DNA of 10,872 bases. Source: Actinomycetota bacterium. GTDB lineage: Bacteria > Actinomycetota > Actinomycetes > Nanopelagicales > Nanopelagicaceae. The notes beneath the pieces were generated by a model. That model was not told the DNA's origin. It searched no databases and saw only the letters and a list, made by a program, of their open reading frames with translations. The DNA is taken from NCBI GenBank assembly GCA_009705165.1, contig WLCU01000021.1:1-10872 (forward strand), read 5' to 3'. Shown here piece after piece: positions 1 to 8,355 of this stretch (positions within the stretch are counted from its first letter, which is position 1; each line of letters begins with the position of its first letter). The position numbers and the translations under genes are program-made.

Positions 1-699
1 ATATTAGATGTTGCCTCTTTCGACCAAAAAACAACTGCCCTAAATCACACAGCTTCAACTCTTCCTGAAATTGCGGAGTTGGCATCTGTAACAACAAAAT
101 CACACAATGCTCGTGATCTTCGAATTGCTGCCGAAACTGAACTCAGTGACGTTAAGCGCGAATTATTACGCGCCGAAGGTGATGTTGAACAAATAGTCAC
201 ACGGATTACGCGCGATGAAAGCCGTCTTTCAGGTGGCTCGGCTTCGCCTAAGGAACTTGAACAGTTGCAGCATGAAGTTGGAACACTTAATGCTCGCCGC
301 AGTGAACTTGAAGAAGTTGAACTTGAAATAATGATGCGCGTTGACGAGATCAAAGCTCGCATTACAGATTTACAAACCCAAGAAGCAACACATACCGAAC
401 AAATTAATGATTTAAATATCCGTAAGGAAAATGCACTTGCGCGTATTAATGGCGAACTTGAAGCAATTGCAAAAGAACGGGCAGAAACTTTGGCAACTGT
501 TTCACCTGAATTAACTACTCTTTATGAAAAGGTTCGCGCCGCAAATAACGGAACAGGTGCCGCGGCCCTGATTGCTGGCGCGTGCACTGGGTGCCACCTT
601 TCAATTAATACAATCGAGCTTAAGCGAATCGCTGAATTAGCCGAAGATGAAGTTGTGCGCTGCGAAGAGTGCCGTTGCATCTTGGTGCGCGGGGCTTAA
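1..699 (+). CDS. C4-type zinc-ribbon / coiled-coil protein (Rv2229c-like), 5' end cut by the window
   Basis: The reading frame is open from base 1, so the gene begins upstream; 232 residues are visible. The first visible residues (ILDVASFDQKT...LPEIAEL) match the usual N-terminal region of this family, so probably only about ten residues are missing. A TTG at 79 could be mistaken for a start but lies inside the conserved region. The middle is a long charged helix (about residues 30-160 of the visible part), rich in Glu, Arg and Leu, typical of a coiled coil. The C-terminus carries a C4 zinc ribbon: CTGC, 22 residues, CEEC. The family's function is not settled; nucleic-acid binding or a chaperone-like scaffold has been suggested from the fold. 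It lies 3 bp before the RNase H/phosphatase fusion, an arrangement conserved in actinobacteria, so the two are probably co-transcribed. Family assignment is confident; role is unknown. Confidence 0.9.
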   Translation: MLDVASFDQKTTALNHTASTLPEIAELASVTTKSHNARDLRIAAETELSDVKRELLRAEGDVEQIVTRITRDESRLSGGSASPKELEQLQHEVGTLNARRSELEEVELEIMMRVDEIKARITDLQTQEATHTEQINDLNIRKENALARINGELEAIAKERAETLATVSPELTTLYEKVRAANNGTGAAALIAGACTGCHLSINTIELKRIAELAEDEVVRCEECRCILVRGA

Positions 700-702
700 T
701 TA

Positions 703-1785
703 ATGGCACGTCATTTTTTATTAACTGCCGATGGCGGTTCCCGCGGAAATCCTGGTCCAGCTGGATATGGCTCAGTAATTACAGAAAACGGCAAGATCAT
801 TGCTGAGTTATATGACTTCATTGGCATTGCAACAAACAACGTTGCCGAATATTGCGGCCTTATTGCGGGTCTTACTGCAATCAATTCACTAGATCCATCA
901 GCAACAGTTGATGTGAAGATGGATAGCAAATTAGTTGTCGAACAGATGTCTGGACGCTGGCAGATTAAGCATGCCGATATGCGTAAATTAGCTAGCGATG
1001 CCCGTAATGCCCACACCGCATCATTAGTCTCTTACACCTGGATTCCACGCGATGAGAATTCTCATGCCGACCGACTTGCAAATAAAGCATTGGATGAGAA
1101 ATCAGGTGGCGGTGAAATCATTTCTATTCGCCAAAATTACTTAACCGAGCGGTTGCTGACAAAAGAGGAATCAACAACTATCTATTTAATTCGACATGGC
1201 GAGACCGTTTTAACACCAATGAAGAAATTTTCAGGTGACGGTCCACTTAACCCAGAACTAACTGAAACGGGATTGGCTCAAGCCGAAAAAGTCGCTGCAG
1301 CAATTGCAGAACTTAATCCTGAAGTTTTGCTGGCATCACCACTTCGCCGGACAACGCAAACCGCAGAAGCGATTTCTCGCGCTACAGGGTTACCGATTAA
1401 CTTTGAAGAAGCTTGGATTGAATGCTCATTTGGAATCTGGGATGGTCTATCAATTGATGAAGTTAAAGAGCGTTACCCTGCCGATTACAACTCATGGGTC
1501 TGCTCAACTTCATTTGCACCTCCTGAGGGAGAGTCATATGACAACGTTGCAATTCGAGTTGATGCAGCTTTGGCACAAATCGCTGCTGAATACCCTGGGC
1601 AACGGGTTGCGGTCGTCACTCATAACGGCACAATTAAATCCGCTGCCAAAGTTGTAGTTGGTGCTCCTTCTGAATCAATTTTTCACATTGATGTTTCACC
1701 ATGCTCGATAACTACGATTTCTACGTGGCCTTCAGATGGTTTACGCGCGCTTCGTACACTTAACGAACAAGCTCACTTACGCTAA
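703..1785 (+). CDS. Bifunctional RNase HI / histidine phosphatase (CobC-like) fusion
   Basis: This 360-residue protein has two enzyme domains. Residues 1-131 form an RNase HI domain that cuts RNA in RNA-DNA hybrids; the four metal-binding acids are visible as D10 (ADGGSRGNPG), E49 (NNVAEY), D74 (MDSKLV) and D123 (NSHADRLAN). After a linker, residues 158-360 form a phosphoglycerate-mutase-like histidine phosphatase: R164-H165-G166 with the phospho-accepting His, R215 in SPLRR, E240 in WIECSFG and the second His, H307, in VTHNG. The same fusion occurs in M. tuberculosis Rv2228c, where the second domain is annotated as CobC-like (alpha-ribazole phosphatase or acid phosphatase). The real phosphatase substrate here cannot be told from sequence. 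ATG at 703 follows the previous stop by 3 bp, supporting co-transcription. The 3' end overlaps the convergent esterase gene by 9 bp. All core catalytic residues are intact. Confidence 0.95.
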   Translation: MARHFLLTADGGSRGNPGPAGYGSVITENGKIIAELYDFIGIATNNVAEYCGLIAGLTAINSLDPSATVDVKMDSKLVVEQMSGRWQIKHADMRKLASDARNAHTASLVSYTWIPRDENSHADRLANKALDEKSGGGEIISIRQNYLTERLLTKEESTTIYLIRHGETVLTPMKKFSGDGPLNPELTETGLAQAEKVAAAIAELNPEVLLASPLRRTTQTAEAISRATGLPINFEEAWIECSFGIWDGLSIDEVKERYPADYNSWVCSTSFAPPEGESYDNVAIRVDAALAQIAAEYPGQRVAVVTHNGTIKSAAKVVVGAPSESIFHIDVSPCSITTISTWPSDGLRALRTLNEQAHLR

Positions 1786-2370
1786 AGCTAACGATTTAAG
1801 CCAAAGCTTAGCCATCTCGGCATGAGCAAAAACAGTTGGGTGAATCCCATCTTCTGCAATTTCAACCATTGGTATTGTTAACGCTAATTCATTTAAATAC
1901 TTATCAAAAGGGACAAGGACTGCGTCAAACTCTTTTGCCATTTCATGAACAACTTCAATTTTTGGATCTAAGTCTTCTCGCCACATATTCATCTCATCTC
2001 GTACCGCCAACAGAAAAGGCTCGCACAGCACAAATTGTGGGTTTAAAGCGGCTTTTGTGGTCTGTAGGACTTGTAAATATCTCTCTCGAAAATCTTCAAG
2101 ACTAGTCGGATCGTTATCGTCATATCTGCGCCACGTATCGTTAATTCCAATCGCAACTGAAACTAATGTTGGTTTATGTTCTAGGACATCTACCTGCCAG
2201 CGCTTTTCTAAATCAATTAATCGGTGTCCACTTGTTCCAACATTTATTATTTGACCACTTAATGCACCAGAACGGGCAATTTCACGTACATATCCATCGC
2301 CAAAAGGCGGTTCGATATCGCGCCCGCAATCGGTGACACTATCTCCAATAAAGACATTAACTTTTTCCAT
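1777..2370 (-). CDS. SGNH/GDSL-family hydrolase (probable esterase)
   Basis: This 197-residue cytoplasmic protein has all SGNH blocks: nucleophile S11 in IGDSVTD (block I), G45 in NVGTSG (block II), G75 and N77 in IGIND (block III) and the D174/H177 pair in DGIHPT (block V). No signal peptide or membrane segment is visible. The family includes lipases, lysophospholipases and carbohydrate acetylesterases; sequence alone does not fix the substrate. As the last gene of a sugar-uptake operon, 9 bp after the GH84 gene, it is most plausibly a carbohydrate esterase that removes an acyl group from the imported sugar or a product of it (inference). A good ribosome site (AAGGGG) precedes ATG at 2370. 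The stop overlaps the convergent RNase H fusion by 9 bp, leaving no intergenic room for a terminator. Confidence 0.88.
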   Translation of the reverse strand: MEKVNVFIGDSVTDCGRDIEPPFGDGYVREIARSGALSGQIINVGTSGHRLIDLEKRWQVDVLEHKPTLVSVAIGINDTWRRYDDNDPTSLEDFRERYLQVLQTTKAALNPQFVLCEPFLLAVRDEMNMWREDLDPKIEVVHEMAKEFDAVLVPFDKYLNELALTIPMVEIAEDGIHPTVFAHAEMAKLWLKSLALA

Positions 2371-2379
2371 CTTTACCCC

Positions 2380-3996
2380 TTAGCTCTGTAGCTCTGCCTT
2401 GAGCTCGTTGATGGGACCTGCAATTTGATCTCCAAAAAGATTCTTGCGGTGTGCTTCAAGACGCTCATGCAGTTGTTCAAGCGCCAAGATATCGGCAGGG
2501 GTGCCACTGATACATTTTTTGACTGAATCAAAGCTGCAACCAGCTAGCGTTTGGCCAAGTCCAATTAGGGTTTCGCCACCAATTAAGTATTTCTCCAACC
2601 ATTTTTCAATTTCAGCGATTATTAAAGGCTTACTAAATTCAGGTTGAGTTAACGTGCGGTGATTTTCAATAATTTCATTGCCTGCGGCGACAAAAATATC
2701 TCCGGCCTCTTCTAGGTTGCCTTGACGCCACTGGGTTACGCCTCTACGAAATACTTGGCGTAAATCCGGGGCTGGATCACCACCTACAGGAGTACCCATA
2801 GTTGTTCGTAAAAACTTTCGAAGGGCTAGACGATCTGCTTCATTTTCAACTAAGTGAACTAGTGCATTTTCCCAAGATTGATCTGGATCATAAGTTGCGC
2901 CATTCCAGAGATATTGCCCAATAGTAAATAGCGGGAGTTGCGACATCTCAAATTGCAACATGGGATTTGAAACTAAACCGGAGGAATATTTATGCAAACC
3001 AACTTCACGTCCACGCAGCGGGCCGATGTAAAGATTGGCTTGTAATCCTCCATCATTAACTGGAAAATTATCCCAATAGAGTGCTTGCCGAAGTGCGTTA
3101 CGCTCGAAAATAACAGCATCTGCGATATCTAAGTACTCGGAGATAATTGAGCGACCTGTCCACATCATATTTACGCGCGGGTGCAGTTCTCGGCCGAGTT
3201 CTTGCACGTATGGCTCGTTTCCGCGTCCTGAATAATGCATCGGACAAAGAGTTAATACAGTTTTTGGATCAAGGGCGGATAATTTTGCCCAAACGCGATT
3301 ACTAAAATCAGCATGTGCTGCCGCGGTTGAAACGTATGCAGCGATGTCTTCTTCATGGGATAGCTCCCAAGCAATGTCATCCCAGAGTAAACCAAAATGT
3401 CGGGCACCTAAATCAAATAGCTGCTTGTAACGGCGCACTACGGCATCAACATCGGCCTCGTCGCAATACTTAACTGATAAACCCGGGGACACACAGACTG
3501 CAATATCGATAGCATTTTTTCGGCCTGCATCAATGAGTTCTTGAGTTGAATTTAGAAAATCTGCATCAAAAGGGGCACGCCAATTGAAACGCTGCCAAGG
3601 AATATCTTTTGGTGCAAGGAAGTAGGTATTCATGTTGAAGTCACCAAAGTTCTTAATACCTCTTAAACGCTGTTCATGGGTCCAGGGCTTTCCGTAAAAC
3701 CCTTCCACAACACCGCGAATTGGGAAATCAGGGCCTTCATCAATATCTAGCTCTAACTCATTAGTTGCCAGCCAAGAATTCAAACGGTTCAAGGCATATC
3801 GCAGGCTGTGATCCAAAGCGATACCGATTGTTGCACTCACTCCTTTTTCACTTCGTGAAGCAGAAATCGTGTAGCCCTCAAGCTTTATTGGTCGAGCCGC
3901 TTTAACTGTGATGACATCTATGGTTTCAATTGGATGTAACTTAAAGAAGTTTTCTGCAATCTCTTGTTGTGTTGGATTTTGAGTTTTTAAATTCAT
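2380..3996 (-). CDS. GH84 beta-N-acetylglucosaminidase (O-GlcNAcase/NagJ-like), intracellular
   Basis: This 538-residue enzyme should release terminal beta-linked GlcNAc by substrate-assisted catalysis, as known for family GH84. Residues 1-90 form a small N-terminal domain of the type that precedes GH84 barrels. Residues 92-380 form the catalytic domain with clear family motifs: RGVVEGFYGKPW (from 94), MNTYFLAPKD (K130), the catalytic Asp pair D206-D207 in LLWDDI, MMWTG (W279), YWDNFPVND (N310, D315) and GPLRGR. Several match the human O-GlcNAcase pattern closely. Residues 390-538 look helical and form the tail. There is no signal peptide, so it acts in the cytoplasm, unlike many secreted GH84 enzymes of pathogens. 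It overlaps the upstream kinase gene by 1 bp (TAATG), so GlcNAc release and phosphorylation are translationally linked. A ribosome site (AGGGAAAG) lies within the end of the kinase gene. Exact substrate (chitobiose, peptidoglycan or glycan fragment) is unknown. Confidence 0.93.
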   Translation of the reverse strand: MNLKTQNPTQQEIAENFFKLHPIETIDVITVKAARPIKLEGYTISASRSEKGVSATIGIALDHSLRYALNRLNSWLATNELELDIDEGPDFPIRGVVEGFYGKPWTHEQRLRGIKNFGDFNMNTYFLAPKDIPWQRFNWRAPFDADFLNSTQELIDAGRKNAIDIAVCVSPGLSVKYCDEADVDAVVRRYKQLFDLGARHFGLLWDDIAWELSHEEDIAAYVSTAAAHADFSNRVWAKLSALDPKTVLTLCPMHYSGRGNEPYVQELGRELHPRVNMMWTGRSIISEYLDIADAVIFERNALRQALYWDNFPVNDGGLQANLYIGPLRGREVGLHKYSSGLVSNPMLQFEMSQLPLFTIGQYLWNGATYDPDQSWENALVHLVENEADRLALRKFLRTTMGTPVGGDPAPDLRQVFRRGVTQWRQGNLEEAGDIFVAAGNEIIENHRTLTQPEFSKPLIIAEIEKWLEKYLIGGETLIGLGQTLAGCSFDSVKKCISGTPADILALEQLHERLEAHRKNLFGDQIAGPINELKAELQS

Positions 3997-4967
3997 TAGA
4001 TTTCAACTTTCCCTGAAGCAGAGGTCAATGTGTCTATAAATTCTGGAGTGACAGTCTCAAAATAATGGTGCGCTGCATGCATGACTGCGCCATATACGGG
4101 GGAGACCTCTAAAGTCTGCAAGTGCACATTAGGTAAAACTTCCTTTAACACTGCAGCAAAAACGCTGTCAAAGCTCTCATTTGCCGCAGTATGTAAGCCA
4201 CCTGCGCGGATTAACTCGATGGGGGCTTGGCCAAAATCTAATTGCTTAACAATTCCTTGGATATCAATGGCATGTTGGCGAGCAACTTTGCTCACAGTTT
4301 CAAGGGCAAGTGCATCACCTTGATTTGCGAGATTAAAAATAAGCGGAGCCAAACTTTCATCTAAATGTAGGCGCCCTCTAGCGACGGCAGTAAAAAACTG
4401 CACATGATCATCAAAGCCAACTGCTTGTGGAAGTTCGTAATAAAGGGCGGTCTTTTCAATAATGCCGTGATGTGCACGTGCAATTAAATCTAATGCGGTA
4501 TCGACAAGTTGTCCGGCCCCGCCTCCCTCACCAAGTTCCATACCCATGGTTTGAACGCTTTTTAATTCGGTTCTGCCAGCAGATTTGCCACCGGTACCGG
4601 CAATAGATACACAACCGATTCCTGAAGGAATACCGGCAAATAGAGCGGCAAATGAATCATTAATCAACTCACACTTGCCAGCGAGGCCAAGTGCAGTAAT
4701 TACTGGTGCAAGCAAAACTTGATCTTCATCCCAATCAACCCCGGCGAGAGCAAAAGTTGAATCAACAATATCTGCGCGAGTGACAGAAGCTTTTGCACAA
4801 ACCACATCGATAATCTCACTTAAGCTTTCTTGCACGGCAGCAACACCAATGCGTTCCCAATTAGCACCGCCATTTGCCGCAGTTGCCACAATGTTTCCAT
4901 CAAGATCTACTAAGCAGGCATGAGTCTTTGTGCCACCGCCATCAATTCCTAGGATCACTTTAGGCAT
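3996..4967 (-). CDS. BadF/BadG-family N-acetylglucosamine kinase
   Basis: This 323-residue protein belongs to the ASKHA-fold BadF/BadG/BcrA/BcrD family, which includes N-acetylglucosamine kinase and clostridial MurK. It should convert GlcNAc plus ATP to GlcNAc-6-phosphate. Visible motifs are the phosphate-1 loop at residues 7-15 (GIDGGGTKT), N36 in GGANWERIG at the position of the GlcNAc-binding Asn of human NAGK, D104 in LINDSFAA as the likely catalytic base, the phosphate-2 loop IAGTGG at 122-127 and the glycine-rich GEGGGAG at 147-153. It overlaps the GH4 gene upstream by 8 bp and the GH84 gene downstream by 1 bp, placing it between two glycosidases whose products it could phosphorylate. 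MurNAc or glucosamine as an extra substrate is possible. Its ribosome site is weak, so translation probably depends on coupling to the GH4 gene. Confidence 0.9.
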   Translation of the reverse strand: MPKVILGIDGGGTKTHACLVDLDGNIVATAANGGANWERIGVAAVQESLSEIIDVVCAKASVTRADIVDSTFALAGVDWDEDQVLLAPVITALGLAGKCELINDSFAALFAGIPSGIGCVSIAGTGGKSAGRTELKSVQTMGMELGEGGGAGQLVDTALDLIARAHHGIIEKTALYYELPQAVGFDDHVQFFTAVARGRLHLDESLAPLIFNLANQGDALALETVSKVARQHAIDIQGIVKQLDFGQAPIELIRAGGLHTAANESFDSVFAAVLKEVLPNVHLQTLEVSPVYGAVMHAAHHYFETVTPEFIDTLTSASGKVEI

Positions 4968-6243
4968 TGAAAAGTCCGATCATCCCGGCATTTTCCTTGC
5001 GTAAATCTGCCCACACATCGCGCGCATCAGAAATATCTGGCCCGATTGGATTAGTTATCAGCGCGCGCAAAGCAGAATCTTCATTACCTGTTACGGCGGC
5101 GTTAATTGTCAAGAGTTCAAAATCTTTTACACTTCTTACTAATGAATCGATATCACCGCGCATCTGAGTTGTCTTAATCGATGTGGCGCCGCTAGAAGTA
5201 ATCACCGCAGGAATCTCCATTACGGCATCATCTGGAAATCCCGGAACTGCGCCATTATTGAGCGTATTGACGATGTGAGTAGTGCCCGCATTAGTGTGAA
5301 TATCGGCCATTAATTCGGCGGCAGAGTCAGAGTAATAAGCACCACCGCGCTGCATTAACTCCTCTGGCTTTGTAACCAATGCTTCATCTTTGAATTTCTC
5401 AATCAAAACTTCTTCAATCTTCATTACTTCGCTGGCACGGGTTGGATGCTGTGATTGATAGTCGACCCAAGCTTTTTCAGAGTAGTAATAAGACAAGTAG
5501 TAGTTAGGAATTGCTTGTAATAGATCTATAGAGCTTTGAGTCCAAGCCGGAGAATCACCAGGTTTGCCCTTTTCAATCGTCAAAGATCTGAAAGCCTTAA
5601 TCGCTTCTAAGCTACGGTCTTGATTACCAACCTGCACTCCACGAATCCATGAAAGATGATTTAACCCAATGTAATCGAAGGTAACTTCATCGGCAGAGAC
5701 ACCCATGGCTTCGGCAACTTCAATCCGTGTATTCCAGGGAACGTTACATAGACCAATCGTTGTGAGCTGTGGGACCTCTTGAATAATTGCTTGAGTGATT
5801 AAGCCCGCAGGATTTGTAAAATTTAGCAGTTTTGCTTCAGGAGCTTCGGCAACAATTGTGCGAGCAACATTTAATGCAACTGGAATAGTTCGAAGCGCTT
5901 TAGCAAAACCGCCAACACCCACTGTTTCTTGACCCACCAATTGATATTTGCGCCCAAGCAATTCATCGCGATGCCGAGCAGCTTGAGTACCAACCCGGAA
6001 TTGGCTAACTACAAAGGATGCACCACGTACGCCAGCAGCAAGATCTGTTCCAAATTCAATTTCGATATTAAGGCCGGCAGCCTTAATCATTCGCTTAGCA
6101 AATGCTGCGATTATCATTAATTTAGTTGGCTCGATATCAATTAAATGAATATGCGAAATAGGTAAACGGTGATGCCGTTTAATGATGCCATCAATGAGTT
6201 CGGGAGTGTAAGTCGAACCTCCACCAATTACCGCTAATTTCAT
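4960..6243 (-). CDS. GH4 family NAD-dependent glycosidase (6-phospho-beta-glucosidase-like)
   Basis: This 427-residue enzyme belongs to glycoside hydrolase family 4, which uses NAD+ and a divalent metal (usually Mn2+) in an oxidation-elimination mechanism. The Rossmann motif [11 protein letters not shown] (residues 6-16) and D36 bind NAD; NFTNPAG (141-147), C166 in GLCNVPW and H196 in IGLNHLSW are the expected substrate and metal residues; a Tyr cluster near 252-254 (LSYYYSE) probably holds the catalytic base. The overall pattern is that of the LicH/CelF/ChbF branch acting on beta-linked (often 6-phospho) disaccharides. No phosphotransferase system is nearby; the operon instead has an ABC importer, so either the substrate is phosphorylated after uptake or this enzyme accepts non-phosphorylated sugar. 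Its ATG directly follows the ROK stop codon (TAAATG, no gap). Family is secure; substrate is open. Confidence 0.9.
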   Translation of the reverse strand: MKLAVIGGGSTYTPELIDGIIKRHHRLPISHIHLIDIEPTKLMIIAAFAKRMIKAAGLNIEIEFGTDLAAGVRGASFVVSQFRVGTQAARHRDELLGRKYQLVGQETVGVGGFAKALRTIPVALNVARTIVAEAPEAKLLNFTNPAGLITQAIIQEVPQLTTIGLCNVPWNTRIEVAEAMGVSADEVTFDYIGLNHLSWIRGVQVGNQDRSLEAIKAFRSLTIEKGKPGDSPAWTQSSIDLLQAIPNYYLSYYYSEKAWVDYQSQHPTRASEVMKIEEVLIEKFKDEALVTKPEELMQRGGAYYSDSAAELMADIHTNAGTTHIVNTLNNGAVPGFPDDAVMEIPAVITSSGATSIKTTQMRGDIDSLVRSVKDFELLTINAAVTGNEDSALRALITNPIGPDISDARDVWADLRKENAGMIGLFNA

Positions 6244-7461
6244 TTACATAGACCCAGCTAGGCCTCGAACTACCCCTGCGTTTTTGTGAACGTCTTGGAA
6301 GACTCGATCACATGCCTGCTGAGTGGCAACATTGATTGCACCGACAAGAATTCCAGAGTCACCAAGGGTTGAAACCTCTATCCGTGGGGGAAAGGGCACA
6401 ATCTCTGAAACCAGTTTCTTAATTGGTTCAATAAAAAAACTTGCTTGTCGTCCAATACCGCCAGATAAAACAACTAGTTCAACATCTGTAACTGCAGAAA
6501 TCGCCGCGATATAAAGCGCGATGCGATCGGCTTCAAGAGCAATCACTGCCATTCCTAACTCATCACCTGCTTTAGCCGCCTTTAAAATCTCTACGGTTGA
6601 GTAAGGCTCAGTTAAAACACTGCTTTTGTGTTTCTTAGCTAACCCACGAGTTATTTCAGCGATGCGATCTCCAGAAGGGTTAGTTGCACTTCGATGGGCA
6701 TCTAATGGATCGCCAAAAGGAACGTAGAAGATTTCACCTGCAGCCCCGCGGTGTCCACGGTGTAAATGTCCGTTAAGAACTAAACCTGAACCTAAGCCAG
6801 AACCAACAGATAAGACTGCAAAATTCTCGACACCTTGACCGTGGCCTGCAGATTGTTCGGCAGCGGTTACTAAATTAATATCGTTTTCAAGTGTTGGTCT
6901 AATACCAAACTCTTTTTCAATATGGGATGCAAGATTTACCCCATCAAGTGAACCAATTGTTCCGGCAATTGAAACAACTCCAGTACTTTGATCAATAACA
7001 CCCGGGGTACCAACCACAATTGCAGCTACATCTTTAAGTTTGTAACCAGAATCTTTAAGGACTGTGTCAACTGCCTTGTGCATGACGGCAGTTAAGTCCT
7101 TAAGTGCAAGGGAAGTAACTGGTACGGAGATCTGAGCGCGCATTACTTGATTTAAATCGCCAACTGCTGCACGAATAAAACGAGAGCCAATGTCGATTCC
7201 AAGACTAACTTTTACATCACTAATTGCTTCATAAACTGAACGAGCACGTTTGGAGTCATCTTCACCTGGTGAATATTCTTGAATTAATCTGCTATCGCAT
7301 AGTGATCTTAAAATATCGGCCGTAGTTGGTTTAGATAAACCAATATGGCGTGCAATTTCTGCTGCATGCAATGCGCCATGAGCCCGCAAAGTATCCAAAA
7401 CGCTGCGCTCGTTAAGCTCGCGAATAAGTGATGGAACTGCAGGAGTGGCGTTAGCGTGCAT
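6244..7461 (-). CDS. ROK-family transcriptional regulator (NagC/XylR-like)
   Basis: This 405-residue protein has an N-terminal winged helix-turn-helix (about residues 18-62: VLDTLRAHGALHAAEIARHI followed by GLSKPTTADILRSL) and a C-terminal ROK sugar-binding domain (from about residue 86, LGIDIGSRFIRAAVGDL). ROK landmarks include GTPGVID (151-157), the ENDIN-type motif LENDINLV (191-198) and the glycine-rich VGSGLGSG (219-226). The cysteine zinc motif found after this point in many ROK proteins, including NagC, is missing; the region reads GEIFYVPFGDP instead. The second glycine of the DIGG phosphate loop is Ser, fitting a regulator rather than a kinase. It probably represses this operon and responds to an imported sugar or its phosphate (inference), with the two repeats upstream of the operon as candidate targets. 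Its ATG abuts the permease stop codon; an AAAGG ribosome site lies 5 nt upstream. Confidence 0.92.
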   Translation of the reverse strand: MHANATPAVPSLIRELNERSVLDTLRAHGALHAAEIARHIGLSKPTTADILRSLCDSRLIQEYSPGEDDSKRARSVYEAISDVKVSLGIDIGSRFIRAAVGDLNQVMRAQISVPVTSLALKDLTAVMHKAVDTVLKDSGYKLKDVAAIVVGTPGVIDQSTGVVSIAGTIGSLDGVNLASHIEKEFGIRPTLENDINLVTAAEQSAGHGQGVENFAVLSVGSGLGSGLVLNGHLHRGHRGAAGEIFYVPFGDPLDAHRSATNPSGDRIAEITRGLAKKHKSSVLTEPYSTVEILKAAKAGDELGMAVIALEADRIALYIAAISAVTDVELVVLSGGIGRQASFFIEPIKKLVSEIVPFPPRIEVSTLGDSGILVGAINVATQQACDRVFQDVHKNAGVVRGLAGSM

Positions 7462-8355
7462 TTAGCCTTTAACTCCAGTCAATGTCACGCCTTCGATGAA
7501 GACTTTTTGGGAAAAGAAGAAGATGATGATTACAGGGGCCATAAATAGCGCCGATGCGGTCATCATCATATTCTTATCAACGTGGTGAATTCCTTGGAAA
7601 GCATTTAATCCAATACCTAAAGTCCAAAGATCCTCATTTTCAACGATGTAGAGAAGTGGACCGAAGAAGTCATTCCATGAACCTAGGAATGCAAAAAGGG
7701 CAATTGCCATGATTGCTGGCTTTGCAAGGGGCACGATGATTTTCATCATTAGTTTGAACTCGCTGCAGCCATCTATTCGAGCAGCGTCGGAAATTTCATC
7801 TGGAATTGAAGTAAAGAACTGACGTAGTAAGAAGACTGAAAACGCACTTGAAAAGAAGGAAGGCACAATCAGAGGCAAGAATGATGGAATCCAGTGCAAC
7901 CTCGAGAAGATAATGTAGACGGGAATCATTGTTACTTGACCTGGCAACATCATTGTTGAGAGCAAGATGATAAATGTTGTCTGACGTCCTTTCCATTGCA
8001 AACGTGACAAAACGTAAGCGGGAGGAACGCTTGAAACTACAGTTCCGATGGTGCCCATGAGGGCGACAAATAAAGTATTAAGTGTCCATTTGAGAAAGGG
8101 AACTGCTGTAAAGACAGTGACGTAGTTGCTCCACACAAATGGATGTGGCCATAGGGAACGGGTTTCAGCTTGGCCCTTGCTCATTAATGAAAGCACAATT
8201 ACTAAGTACAGCGGCATAATAAAAATCGCTGATAGTGCGATTAGCAATGAGTGATTGCCGACCATGTGCAAGAAGTTATTCCACCTCTTTTTACGGCGTG
8301 CTTGAAGAGATTGAGCCTCTAACTTTTCACGGTTTTCTAAAGTCATTGTGCTCAT
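7462..8355 (-). CDS. Carbohydrate ABC transporter permease, MalG type
   Basis: This is an inner-membrane subunit of a CUT1-type sugar importer, 297 residues from the chosen start. About six hydrophobic segments are visible, the first near residues 36-57 (HSLLIALSAIFIMPLYLVIV). The cytoplasmic EAA loop that contacts the ATPase is at about 188-213 (ISDAARIDGCSEF, ending IIVPLAKP). The C-terminus ends LTGVKG, as usual for MalG relatives. The frame stays open to 8448, but ATG at 8353-8355 is preferred: it forms an ATGA overlap with the stop of the preceding permease, gives the usual family length, and the extra 31 residues would lie entirely inside the neighbour's coding region. No strong ribosome site precedes it, so translational coupling is likely. 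It should pair with the other permease and with an ATPase that is not encoded here. Confidence 0.93.
   Translation of the reverse strand: MSTMTLENREKLEAQSLQARRKKRWNNFLHMVGNHSLLIALSAIFIMPLYLVIVLSLMSKGQAETRSLWPHPFVWSNYVTVFTAVPFLKWTLNTLFVALMGTIGTVVSSVPPAYVLSRLQWKGRQTTFIILLSTMMLPGQVTMIPVYIIFSRLHWIPSFLPLIVPSFFSSAFSVFLLRQFFTSIPDEISDAARIDGCSEFKLMMKIIVPLAKPAIMAIALFAFLGSWNDFFGPLLYIVENEDLWTLGIGLNAFQGIHHVDKNMMMTASALFMAPVIIIFFFSQKVFIEGVTLTGVKG

Noticed and set aside
79..81. TTG as the start of the zinc-ribbon gene
   Set aside because: The frame is open to base 1 and the upstream residues fit the family's conserved N-terminus, so the gene is truncated by the window, not started here.
45..362. Open frame on the - strand inside the zinc-ribbon gene (Ser/Arg-rich)
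   Set aside because: It is antisense to a conserved coiled coil; its serine-rich composition is the mirror of Glu/Leu codons, and it has no family features.
1781..1812. Possible bidirectional terminator (8-bp bulged inverted repeat, 15-nt loop)
   Set aside because: No T-run follows on either strand, the stem is AT-rich with a bulge, and the repeat lies within coding sequence.
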